From assembly GCA_902783765.1 (NCBI GenBank), contig CACZSB010000208.1:1-11943 (forward strand): a stretch of DNA of 11,943 nt, read 5' to 3'. A model generated the notes under the pieces. It did not search any database. It saw only the letters and a program-made list of their open reading frames with translations, and was not told the DNA's origin. The stretch is from an uncultured Lachnospiraceae bacterium. GTDB lineage: Bacteria > Bacillota > Clostridia > Lachnospirales > Lachnospiraceae. Within the stretch, counting starts at the first letter, position 1. Each line of letters starts with the position of its first letter. Shown here in pieces: positions 1 through 7,399 of this stretch. The position numbers and the translations under genes are program-made.

Positions 1-687
1 CACCTTTCCTTTAAGCTGCTCTATGGATATGGCCCCCAGGGCCCGGGAATCCGTGGCCTGCAGGCGCATATCGCCTAAAATGAATACTTCGCCCTCCTGT
101 ACCTTGTAAGGGTAGCTTAGGCCCTTGCCCGATCTGGTGGGGTAGTAAATGTCCTCATGGGGGATGGAGCCGTTAAGCTCATAATAGCCGTCCTCCATGA
201 TATAGACCTCGTCCCCGGGCACGGCGCAGATGCGGCCCACATGGATCTTGCCCTCCGCCTCGTAAATCACCACATCCCCGGTAAAGTAGCCTTCCACCAG
301 CTTGTAGGTGATTACCAGATCTCCGTCCCTTAAGGAAGGGAACATGTCATTGTCGTGGATCTGGTATACCCCGATGACCAGGGTCAGGACCAGGTAGGCG
401 ATGAGGGGGTATATCAGTATTTTCAAGGTAAGCCGGATGGCGGTGCGGCGAGTGCGCTTTTTGCGCTTGGCCTGCTCCTCCGGGGTGAGGGGGGCCTTGC
501 CCTTTTTTCGTTTGCGGCTGGCGGCCCCCACCCGGCCCTCCGGGGCCCCCTCCTCCTTACCGGGGGAAGGGGTTTGAGGGGCGTCCTCTGAAGGGATGGA
601 ATCCTTCGCTTCGCTCAGGATGACAATTTCATCCTCGCCCTCTACAGGGGGGTTAGCGGCGGCTCTGGCGTTTGCGGCTTCTTCCAC
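1..687 (-). CDS. SipA-like inactive signal peptidase I homologue (pilus assembly), 3' end off window
   Basis: Signal peptidase I (S26) fold protein, at least 229 residues, continuing past the left edge. Residues ~1-88 are a charged cytoplasmic tail, ~90-110 a single membrane segment (ILIYPLIAYLVLTLVIGVY), and the rest an extracytoplasmic domain with recognisable S26 boxes: DNDMFPSLRDGD, GDVVIY, VGRICAVPGDEV and GDMRLQATDSRALG. The catalytic Ser that should precede Met is Asp114. The catalytic Lys of the (I/V)KR box is Gly151. The protein is therefore predicted not to cleave signal peptides. Streptococcal pilus protein SipA carries the same Asp/Gly replacement and is needed for pilus polymerisation, so a chaperone-like role in sortase-mediated assembly is inferred. 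The GTG start at 687 has GGAGG six bases upstream and overlaps the adhesin end by 35 bases. A GTG at 531 (GGAGG five bases upstream) would give a shorter tail closer to streptococcal SipA and is a real alternative. Confidence 0.82.
   Translation of the reverse strand, partial: MEEAANARAAANPPVEGEDEIVILSEAKDSIPSEDAPQTPSPGKEEGAPEGRVGAASRKRKKGKAPLTPEEQAKRKKRTRRTAIRLTLKILIYPLIAYLVLTLVIGVYQIHDNDMFPSLRDGDLVITYKLVEGYFTGDVVIYEAEGKIHVGRICAVPGDEVYIMEDGYYELNGSIPHEDIYYPTRSGKGLSYPYKVQEGEVFILGDMRLQATDSRALGAISIEQLKGKV
601..625. repeat. Short interspersed repeat containing GAGCGAAGCGAAGGAT
   Basis: On the minus strand this stretch reads TGTCATCCTGAGCG followed by AAGCGAAGGAT. I recognise it as the core of a short, partly self-complementary repeat scattered through many unrelated bacterial genomes, usually between genes (ATCCT and AGGAT form the ends). 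Here it lies 28 bases past the adhesin stop codon. If the upstream GTG at 687 is the true start of the SipA-like gene, it is translated as IVILSEAKD. If the start is 531, it sits in a short intergenic gap. Copy number in this genome cannot be seen from the window. Confidence 0.55.
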
Positions 688-1207
688 GATGGGCCTCCAC
701 GGGGACTTTTTCCAGGGCTACCCGGCCACGGGGCACGCCGGCACCAAAGAGCACCGGTAGGGCAATGGCCAGTAAAATGATGCCGGCAATCAGGGGACGG
801 GTACGGATTTCCGTGGGAATCATGCCATCCCGGGTGTTGGTGAAGGTGAGGATAGTATCTTCCGTAAGAGAATTGTCCGTGACGCTGCCGCCAGAATTAG
901 TAGCCTCATCATCACCATCAATCACCAGCGAGGGCTTGTAATTTCCCGGAAGCTCGGTCACCGTGTAGCTGGCACCGTAGGGAATGCCGGAAATAGTTAC
1001 TTTCTCTCCGTGCTGGAGGTAAACGGTAATGGTGGTGCTGCCAGTAGTATCGTCTGTTTTTACCTGCTGGCCATTACTATCATTATTATCAGAATCATAT
1101 GTATTAGCCTGCAAAATCTGCGCCCATTTATATTCCGTGGCCGCATTAGGCGGGTTGGATGTGCCTGCACCAGCCGGCGATTGGGTAGTGGCATGACTCA
1201 TATCCAT
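653..1207 (-). CDS. C-terminal pilin domain and wall-anchor part of the giant adhesin, displaced by a frameshift
   Basis: This reading frame is the missing end of the adhesin that starts at 6516. Homology begins upstream of the first ATG, at about 1290, where it reads TVTGNQGSRDRYFKFEIT, the normal continuation of the VSK motif that ends the upstream frame. The fragment holds most of the fourth pilin-type isopeptide domain (GIPYGASYTVTE box, final Asn in TFTNTRDG). A sorting-signal-like tail follows: IPTEI, hydrophobic segment RPLIAGIILLAIALPVLFGAG, then an unusually long basic end (RGRSRKRQSRR). The ATG at 1207 overlaps the upstream TGA by ten bases but has only a weak ribosome binding site and no signal peptide. 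It is best read as half of a broken gene, not as an independent protein. Adding back one A at 1291-1293 would give one protein of about 1954 residues. Confidence 0.75.
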   Translation of the reverse strand: MDMSHATTQSPAGAGTSNPPNAATEYKWAQILQANTYDSDNNDSNGQQVKTDDTTGSTTITVYLQHGEKVTISGIPYGASYTVTELPGNYKPSLVIDGDDEATNSGGSVTDNSLTEDTILTFTNTRDGMIPTEIRTRPLIAGIILLAIALPVLFGAGVPRGRVALEKVPVEAHRGRSRKRQSRR

Positions 1208-4200
1208 TTCCAGTATTTGACCCGGATTCGTCGTGATTGTAATTTCAAACTTGAAATACCTATCCCGGGAACCCTGGTTGCCGGTAACGGTTTGGAGACG
1301 GTCAAGTCCACAAGCTTTCGGTTCGTGAAGGTGGCTGTTTCATCCACTGTCATAGATCCGGAAATACTGGTTTCTCCTTCCGATGTTGGCGATGAGACAC
1401 TTAGCGTCTTACCAATCAGTTGCCAAGTCTCGCCCGTCGGGAGTATCTCGTTGACCTCAAAGGAAACATTATAGGGCAGACGAGGAAAGGTAATGGTTCC
1501 TCCATTTGCCAGTGTAAATGTGTAATGCTTTTCTGTATCGTCGTAAGTCGCGTCAGTAAATGCAGTAGGCAACGCATAAGGCTGAGAAGGACGCTCGTCA
1601 GCGTGGAAAGTATAAGTGAATGTATCACTCTCCCCGGTGAACTCCGAATCTGCTGACAGTTGATTACTTACCCATTCCTGCAGGGACTTTGTTGCATCGG
1701 TACTAACTTCACCGTTTAGGATTCCCAGAGTAATCTGTTCGGGGGAGGCGGAGGCTGTCAACCCAAGCAGTATATTGCAAACCGCATCCGGGCACTGGTT
1801 CTTTCTATAATAGAAGGTACCTGTCGGGATAACGCATCCGTCCACAGCAAAGACGCTACCGCTATTTTTAAATTCATAGCTTACCTCACCGTTCGTAATG
1901 ATGGCTTTAGCTATTAGGGAATAATTCTGTTCTAGCACTTCTGCTTCCGTGAATTTCACTGTAAAGTCAAAGTTGCCCGGCGCATTATTCTCCGTATCCT
2001 TTTTTACGGTGAGGGAAGGTAGCTTCCGGTTGTGGAAGGTATGGGTGAGGTCCGTGCCCGGCGTCATGGTTCCTGCCGCCTGACCTGCGCCCACAGCGCC
2101 GTCAATGCTGTACAATTCCCAACCCGTCTGGGGTGTTTCGGTAATCACATAGGTCATACCCACGGGACGATTGGAGAAGGTTTCGCTGCCTCCGTTAGCC
2201 AGGGCGAATGTCTCCGTAGTGACTTCTGCTGGCTTTCCATCCGCCCGGAAGGTATAGGTATAAACCTTCGTCTCTTCCTGGATAGCTATGTTAGGATCAT
2301 TTTCTCGGTTTGTAATCTGTGTGGCCTTCGTTGCCGCGGCCCAAGCTTCCAGGGACTGATCCTCGCTTGTTTCAATCTTGCCACCGCTGTCCGTGCCGAG
2401 GGTAATCGCTTTGGGAGACCCGGAAGAAAGCCCCAGCATTTTATCGCAAAGGTCTTTCAGGGGTTCAATCATTCCGTAGGAAAAGACTCCGCAGGTTCCG
2501 TCCGGCACTTTGATGCCATCCACGGCGAAGGCAGCTCCGGCATTTTCAAAGGAATATGTAATCTCTCTTTCCCTCACCGTGGCCGTGACCTTCATTTCAT
2601 AGGACTGGGCCGGGAGGGCAGGCTTGGTAAATGTGGCTGTGAAGTTGAAACTACCCGAAGCGTTGTTCTCGGTGGTCTTTTTGACGGTCAGCGAAGGCTT
2701 CTTCTGGTTTAGGAAAACATGGACAGGGGCACTGTTAGTAGTCTCCGACAGGAAGCCGACGGCTCCAGTGGCCCCTAAGACACCATCTACGCTCACCAGC
2801 TCCCAGCTGTCGCCAAGGGACTCCGTTTTCTCATAGACTTCATATTGGTATTGGTCTTCAATGAGGAGTTTTTTCTCCCATCCTTCCTGCTTGTTCAGGG
2901 TAAATTCGTACCACTCGGGATTAGGTGGATTAGTTTGTGCATTGGATCCCGATGGTTGATTAAAATCCCAGTAAGTGGTCGTAGGGGTAATCGTGATACC
3001 GGGATAATAGAATTCAATTACCTGAGCTACGGGGCTGGCACCGAAGCCTGTATCCAGGGCCTGCTCAAGCTGATTCCCTATGCTCGCATTAGCTTGTTGA
3101 TCGAACTTAACAAATAATACAGCGTCCCCACCGGTATAATCAATACCCAATCCCGACAGTGTTACATCGGTTTTCCACATATATTGGCCGTCAGCGACGG
3201 TGACATATTCCATTAAGTAAATCTCGCGAACCAAGGCAGCCATGGCGTCCGCATTTGCATGGTTATATGTTACACCACTCTCCGGAGACCAACCATAGTG
3301 CTTATTACCCTGAGGGTCAGCCGCAGTAGCAGCCTCGTCTAACCAAATGGAACCAAGCTTTACAGGAGCATAAGTATATACATTCTCAACCTTTTTGGCT
3401 TTGATTTTGAAGGTAAAGCTGCCGCTTTCTTCGGGCAGCGTCACCTTTTTTACTGTTACCGAGGCATCGATGCGCTTCCATTGTACATAAAACTCTTCGT
3501 TGTGGAGCGCATAGGGCACCACCAAATCAAATTTGGTGACCCCATTATCGTCATAGGCACTCAGTACACATTCCTGCCCGGAAGCATCATTGAATCTGAC
3601 TTCCTGCCCGGGTTGCATAGTGGAAAGGGGGTTCCCATTATATTTGACCTCTGCCAGTTGACCGTTTGCCAGTCTGTACTCCAACTTGGCAATTTGATAA
3701 TCCTCCTCGGGCCACATGGTATAAGTAACCTTCTTGCCTTCCGGAACAACATAGGCACCGGGGTCACAGATTGTGCTATCCTCTTTCGTAACCGTTCCAT
3801 AATCTGGATCGTTAGGATCTAACACCATCTTTTCACTCTCTTCGGTTTGATCCATCTTTCCATTCTGATTGCCTTCAGAGGTGGTTTGAATATACCAATT
3901 AGGGCCGGTATTGTGTATATAACGATACCAGATCTGCTTAGCAGAGAATACCTGGGTGTTCATGGTGGCACCACTCGCACCATGTCCGGCGGCTGTAATT
4001 TTCACACCATTTTTGGCATCCCCCTGAAGAACAAAGCCGCTGGAATAGGTGGTATCATTGCCCCCAGAATTAGGCACAGGGGGATTGACATTATAGTTGG
4101 GATCATGATTCCCGTCAGCATTGCCAATAAACTTTATATGCTTATTACTGTCCAAAACCACCTGAGGATAGTAATAATCTCCGCCTTTTTCAATCGTATT

Positions 4201-6516
4201 TCCGTTTGAATCCGTTTCCTTAACAGATGAATTGGGGCGCACATAAATATACTGGGACAGCATGCCGCTATTGATAGAAACGGCCTCGGAGAAGAAATGA
4301 TACTCCTTATATGGATACTCGTTTGCTTCTATTGTCCCGTTACCGTTTAAATCTACGCCGAGCTTGTCGTAATACCACAAAGGCTTGGCATAATTATTGC
4401 CTGCAAGACGATAGGGATCCCGATCCAGGTTGATGCCCGCCATGGCGAAGATAAATGTGCCATTGACCGGTTCACCGCTTTTCGTTATCACCTGATAGGT
4501 GGCATCCAGAGAATGTCCAATAATGGGAGTCTCCGTTCCGCTTCCGTTAGGGGGGGTGATGTGCGGATAGTCGTTTTCAGTATCTTTCACTGCATTGGCC
4601 ATTGCTCCTTGTCTAAGAGCATCAGAAAATGGATTTGTGTAATCTTTATAGCCAGTACTGTGGTCGGCTTTATCCCAAATCCGCAGGATTTTGCCTCCGG
4701 TTCCATCAAGTTCATCATCGATTCTACGGTGTTTATTAGGACCAGTGGTTGTTAAAGTACCGAGATAACGGACATCTGTACCGCCATAGGCAAAGCTGGC
4801 TCCATTGACCAAATTGATTAGTCCCTTATAACCCTGATCGCCCGCGGAAACGCCGGTCACGCCCAATCGCTGATCCACTGCAATCTTAGCATTGGAATAG
4901 GTGATTTTTAAATCTGCCAGGCTGCCGTCCGGGAGAATGGCCGCATCCTCAAACACAAAGTAAAACAGCTCGCCGTTCAATTCCAATATCTCGCCCGGCT
5001 TAGCCTGAGCTGCGCCGTCTGCCAGAGTATTGTAGCTGACCTTATTGCCGTCCCGTACAAGAATACCGCTCAGACTAGTATCTAACAGCCAATCATCTAT
5101 ATTAGAAGCTGCTGCAGTTTGGTGTTCCGAACTGCCGCCGATCTTTCTGGTATCTATAAAAATGGTGGATAGGGACATACCCGCCGCAAAGTCTGTGGCC
5201 GAAGTATCACTCGTTGATTGCTTTATGTTTTTCGGTTTAACAGAGTTGGTAATAGGATCATTTGTCACAGCAGGAAGATTGTCCATCCAAGTTTTCACCG
5301 TACCATCAGCGGTATAGGGAGCGGGGACGCCCTGCGTCGTGTTATCATCCGTCACAACGATTTCATATTCGATTCCGTCGATGACCACCTTCAGCCATTC
5401 CGTGGTATCAAAGGCCTTCAGGGACAGAAGCCAAGGGATGTCTCCATCGTTGAGGGGGATGGAATCAAATTCCGTATATTCATAAATAACGCCATACTGG
5501 TTGCCTAAAAAGATGTCAAAGAGGGACGAATCGGACACTTCCCAGGATTCCACCTCACCGGATAGGCCCAGCTGCTCTAAAAGATCGGCCAGCAGAATCT
5601 CTCCGTAGCCCTTCAGCACATATTCCTTTTCCCCATAGGTAAATTCCACGGTAAAGAAGGAGAAGCCACCCGTTTCCACGGTCACTGTTTCTCCTTCGGT
5701 TTCCACAGGGAGTTCGGTGGTATTATATTCACCGTCAGTATGATAGACTTGAGGGGTCAGGTTGGCGGCGGGCGGCTGGGCCAGTTCGAAGCTCACCTTC
5801 ACGGTTTTGCCTTCTGCGGGCTGAATCTCATTTCCCTGGGCATCCAGAATCTTAATATCAAAAGTATAGGAGCAGGCGATTTTCGGCGCCTTTTCTCGGA
5901 TTTCGCTCAGTGACGCCTCCACCTTGTACTGCTCCGCCAGCGGCACAGGGGTAACAGAAAGGGTGGCATTCTCCGGGAAGGTGCCGGCCTCCGCCCATAT
6001 GGTGACGGTGCCTTCCTCCAGCTGGGCAGACCAGGTTTGGTCTTCTCGGGAAAGGATAGGGGCTTCTGAGGGGTCGCTTTCTTCTATGGGCAGGGTTTCA
6101 ACTGGATTGGTGGGATCTTCTGCCGGATCGCTCTCCTCTGCCGGCTGGGTTTCAAGGGGTTCGCTTTCTGCCGGGGTGGTCTCCTCCGGTGTGGTTTCTT
6201 CTGCTTCTGTGGTCTCTTCGGCGGCGCTGGTTTCCTCCGGGCTGCTTTCTTCGGCAGCGATAGTTTCCTCAGGAGATGTTTCTTCTGCAGCCGTTGTCTC
6301 TTCTGCCGCAGTGGTTTCCTCCGCCCCGGTGCTTTCCTCCGGGCTGGTCTCTTCGGCGACGGTGGTCTCCTGGGCCGGGGTGGTTTCAGCCGCAGTTTCC
6401 TCGGCGGTTTCCTCCGCCCAGGCTTCTTTTATAAAACCCCAATTCTCCGCCAGGGGAGACAGGGTGGAAAATATCATGGCAAATATTAACAGCAGGCAAA
6501 TAATCTTTTTCTTCAT
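1198..6516 (-). CDS. Giant secreted pilin/adhesin, frameshifted near its 3' end
   Basis: Large surface adhesin, 1772 residues in the frame as written. Residues 1-34 form a signal peptide ending AWA. Residues ~35-155 are a Glu/Thr/Ser/Pro-rich stalk of AEETT-like units. Residues ~160-390 are beta-rich modules of the kind common in clostridial surface proteins. The ~400-1010 region is probably the adhesive part and contains EF-hand-like loops at 722-733 and 881-892. Tandem pilin isopeptide-type domains follow, with Lys pairs near 1023, 1279 and 1505 in TVKK motifs and closing Asn residues in NQK/NRK motifs. The last domain starts at VSK (Lys1742), where one base is missing, so the final 30 residues are out of frame and the wall anchor is lost. 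The ATG at 6516 is chosen because AAAGGTG lies six bases upstream and MKKKII starts a good signal peptide; a GTG nine bases upstream falls inside that site. The role is inferred as host or matrix attachment. Confidence 0.8.
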   Translation of the reverse strand: MKKKIICLLLIFAMIFSTLSPLAENWGFIKEAWAEETAEETAAETTPAQETTVAEETSPEESTGAEETTAAEETTAAEETSPEETIAAEESSPEETSAAEETTEAEETTPEETTPAESEPLETQPAEESDPAEDPTNPVETLPIEESDPSEAPILSREDQTWSAQLEEGTVTIWAEAGTFPENATLSVTPVPLAEQYKVEASLSEIREKAPKIACSYTFDIKILDAQGNEIQPAEGKTVKVSFELAQPPAANLTPQVYHTDGEYNTTELPVETEGETVTVETGGFSFFTVEFTYGEKEYVLKGYGEILLADLLEQLGLSGEVESWEVSDSSLFDIFLGNQYGVIYEYTEFDSIPLNDGDIPWLLSLKAFDTTEWLKVVIDGIEYEIVVTDDNTTQGVPAPYTADGTVKTWMDNLPAVTNDPITNSVKPKNIKQSTSDTSATDFAAGMSLSTIFIDTRKIGGSSEHQTAAASNIDDWLLDTSLSGILVRDGNKVSYNTLADGAAQAKPGEILELNGELFYFVFEDAAILPDGSLADLKITYSNAKIAVDQRLGVTGVSAGDQGYKGLINLVNGASFAYGGTDVRYLGTLTTTGPNKHRRIDDELDGTGGKILRIWDKADHSTGYKDYTNPFSDALRQGAMANAVKDTENDYPHITPPNGSGTETPIIGHSLDATYQVITKSGEPVNGTFIFAMAGINLDRDPYRLAGNNYAKPLWYYDKLGVDLNGNGTIEANEYPYKEYHFFSEAVSINSGMLSQYIYVRPNSSVKETDSNGNTIEKGGDYYYPQVVLDSNKHIKFIGNADGNHDPNYNVNPPVPNSGGNDTTYSSGFVLQGDAKNGVKITAAGHGASGATMNTQVFSAKQIWYRYIHNTGPNWYIQTTSEGNQNGKMDQTEESEKMVLDPNDPDYGTVTKEDSTICDPGAYVVPEGKKVTYTMWPEEDYQIAKLEYRLANGQLAEVKYNGNPLSTMQPGQEVRFNDASGQECVLSAYDDNGVTKFDLVVPYALHNEEFYVQWKRIDASVTVKKVTLPEESGSFTFKIKAKKVENVYTYAPVKLGSIWLDEAATAADPQGNKHYGWSPESGVTYNHANADAMAALVREIYLMEYVTVADGQYMWKTDVTLSGLGIDYTGGDAVLFVKFDQQANASIGNQLEQALDTGFGASPVAQVIEFYYPGITITPTTTYWDFNQPSGSNAQTNPPNPEWYEFTLNKQEGWEKKLLIEDQYQYEVYEKTESLGDSWELVSVDGVLGATGAVGFLSETTNSAPVHVFLNQKKPSLTVKKTTENNASGSFNFTATFTKPALPAQSYEMKVTATVREREITYSFENAGAAFAVDGIKVPDGTCGVFSYGMIEPLKDLCDKMLGLSSGSPKAITLGTDSGGKIETSEDQSLEAWAAATKATQITNRENDPNIAIQEETKVYTYTFRADGKPAEVTTETFALANGGSETFSNRPVGMTYVITETPQTGWELYSIDGAVGAGQAAGTMTPGTDLTHTFHNRKLPSLTVKKDTENNAPGNFDFTVKFTEAEVLEQNYSLIAKAIITNGEVSYEFKNSGSVFAVDGCVIPTGTFYYRKNQCPDAVCNILLGLTASASPEQITLGILNGEVSTDATKSLQEWVSNQLSADSEFTGESDTFTYTFHADERPSQPYALPTAFTDATYDDTEKHYTFTLANGGTITFPRLPYNVSFEVNEILPTGETWQLIGKTLSVSSPTSEGETSISGSMTVDETATFTNRKLVDLTVSKPLPATRVPGIGISSLKLQSRRIRVKYWKWI
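1312..3465 (-). repeat. Tandem pilin-type isopeptide (FctA/CnaB-like) domains
   Basis: Three successive domains of about 225-255 residues start with related strands: ASVTVKKVTLPEESGSF, KPSLTVKKTTENNASGSF and LPSLTVKKDTENNAPGNF. They end in strands finishing with Asn (FLNQKK, TFHNRK, TFTNRK). Domains two and three share layout almost throughout, including a late 'CDKMLGLSSGSPKAITLG' / 'CNILLGLTASASPEQITLG' segment, which points to internal duplication. A fourth copy continues beyond the frameshift. In known pilins of this type the first-strand Lys and last-strand Asn form an intramolecular isopeptide bond. That bond is inferred here, not seen. Confidence 0.65.
6055..6414 (-). repeat. Imperfect 15-base tandem repeats encoding an AEETT-type stalk
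   Basis: About 360 bases just after the signal peptide encode overlapping five-residue units such as AEETT, AEETS, PEETT and AEESS, that is, imperfect 15-base units rich in GAGGAAACC-like codons. The result is an acidic, Thr/Ser/Pro-rich, low-complexity segment (residues ~35-155). Such segments usually act as extended spacers. Because units are nearly repeated at DNA level, copy number may vary between strains. Confidence 0.75.
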
Positions 6517-6636
6517 TGTGCTCACCTTTGTTATTTCATCGGTTTAAATGCCGAAATTCCCTTGTGCTGCAACGGTTTTTTTACATATGCAAAGGGTCTG
6601 CTTCCACCAAAATAAGGGAAAGCAGAGACTGCTCCA
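6517..6636 (-). promoter_or_regulatory. Structured 5' leader of the adhesin mRNA
   Basis: From the predicted transcription start (~6636) to the ATG, the leader is about 120 bases and can form three hairpins in a row. The first pairs TCTGCTT with AAGCAGA (6597-6603 / 6620-6626), extended by CC/GG. The second pairs CCCTT with AAGGG (6592-6596 / 6559-6563) plus TGC with GCA and one bulged base. The third pairs TCGG with CCGA (6539-6542 / 6551-6554) and ends ten bases before the ribosome binding site AAAGGTG (6523-6529). I do not recognise a known riboswitch class. Confidence 0.4.
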
Positions 6637-6642
6637 AGCTGG

Positions 6643-6671
6643 ATTATAAGGCGTATCAAGGGAAATTGCAA
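6643..6671 (-). promoter_or_regulatory. Sigma-A-type promoter of the adhesin gene
   Basis: The -10 box is a perfect TATAAT (plus-strand 6643-6648), and the -35 is TTGCAA (6666-6671, four of six matches) with the ideal 17-base spacer. Upstream of the -35, 6672-6712 is almost pure A/T with A- and T-runs, a typical UP element, so a strong promoter is expected. The predicted start site is about 6636. Confidence 0.6.
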
Positions 6672-6752
6672 GGTTTTTTATAATTTTTGGTTTATTTTTT
6701 AAATATTTATGAATGGGTGGGAAGAACGCCTTTAAAATAGTTATGAATGAGG

Positions 6753-6781
6753 TTTACTTTTGCGCTAATATCGGATATTAT
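6753..6781 (+). promoter_or_regulatory. Promoter of the AbiEi-type antitoxin gene
   Basis: A -35 box TTTACT (6753-6758), a 17-base spacer and a -10 box TATTAT (6776-6781) precede the antitoxin ATG at 6806. The spacer and -10 lie inside palindromic sequence, as expected for an autorepressed antitoxin promoter. The ribosome binding site AAAGGAAGAG (6791-6800) follows. Confidence 0.55.
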
Positions 6782-6788
6782 GTTAGCG
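6763..6788. promoter_or_regulatory. Nested palindromes, candidate AbiEi operator
   Basis: TAATATC-G-GATATTA (6766-6780) is a perfect 7+7 inverted repeat around one base. A second pair of arms, CGCTAA (6763-6768) and TTAGCG (6783-6788), encloses it. The palindromes cover the spacer and -10 box of the promoter. AbiEi antitoxins of other bacteria bind inverted repeats in their own promoters, so an operator is the natural reading. Confidence 0.55.
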
Positions 6789-6805
6789 TGAAAGGAAGAG
6801 AAAGA

Positions 6806-7399
6806 ATGAACCGATTTGAAGAGTTAGATAAGATTGCAGACAAAAACGGTGGCGTTTTACTTACAAGCGTAGTTGTCGCGGCAGGTATTTCCAAACCGAC
6901 ACTGGCTGATTATGTCAAAAAAAGAGAATACGAACGAGTCGGGCGTGGCGTGTACTGCTCTCAGGAGTGCTGGCGGGATGAATTGTATCTGCTTCAGCTA
7001 CGCTGTCCCAAGACGGTTTACTCTCATGATACAGCTTTGTTCCTGCTTGACATGACAGACCGGGAACCTCTTAAGTACTCCGTAACCGCTAAGACAGGCT
7101 ACAATCCATCGCATCTTTCTGCGGACGGAGTAAAAGTTTTCACCGTAAAAAAGGAACTCTTTGATCTCGGAATCACGGAGGTTTCTACTCCGTTTGGCCA
7201 TAAAGTTACTATCTACAATCCAGAAAGAACATTATGCGATATAATCCGCAGTCGCAGTGAGATGGAAATTCAGTCTGTACAGGACGCTCTTAAAAGATAC
7301 ACTCACCGCAAAGTTAAAAACCTACACAGGCTGATGGAGTATGCAAAACAATTTCATATTGACAAACGCCTGAATCAATATCTGGAGGTTCTGTTATGA
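6806..7399 (+). CDS. AbiEi-type antitoxin/repressor (type IV toxin-antitoxin), now without its toxin
   Basis: 197-residue protein of the AbiEi family. The N-terminal ~55 residues form a winged helix (MNRFEELDKIADKNGGVLLTSVVVAAGISKPTLADYVKK...YERVGRGVY), the usual AbiEi DNA-binding domain. The rest matches the family C-terminal antitoxin region (YSHDTALFLLDMTDREP, YNPERTLCDIIRSR). In known AbiE systems this protein represses its operon and counteracts the nucleotidyltransferase toxin AbiEii. The ATG at 6806 is chosen over in-frame ATGs upstream because AAAGGAAGAG precedes it and the earlier ones would put the promoter inside the gene. Its stop codon overlaps the ATG of the toxin gene in the normal ATGA arrangement, but that toxin is only a stub. 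The gene itself looks intact, so it may survive as a plain repressor or as an anti-toxin against related systems. Confidence 0.85.
   Translation: MNRFEELDKIADKNGGVLLTSVVVAAGISKPTLADYVKKREYERVGRGVYCSQECWRDELYLLQLRCPKTVYSHDTALFLLDMTDREPLKYSVTAKTGYNPSHLSADGVKVFTVKKELFDLGITEVSTPFGHKVTIYNPERTLCDIIRSRSEMEIQSVQDALKRYTHRKVKNLHRLMEYAKQFHIDKRLNQYLEVLL

Noticed and set aside
1280..1300. Programmed ribosomal frameshift joining the two adhesin frames
   Set aside because: The needed -1 shift at TCC AAA CCG lacks a slippery heptamer, and re-pairing of the Lys tRNA to CAA would be poor.
2032..2712. 226-codon plus-strand open frame inside the adhesin
   Set aside because: Antisense to a pilin domain with recognisable motifs; no promoter or ribosome binding site seen.
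5924..6547. Long plus-strand open frame with Ser/Val/Ala repeats
   Set aside because: It is the exact antisense of the AEETT stalk; the repeat keeps all frames open and there is no ribosome binding site.
6517..6636. Possible c-di-GMP riboswitch in the adhesin leader
   Set aside because: Clostridial pilus genes often have one, but the conserved core motifs of neither class I nor class II are present.
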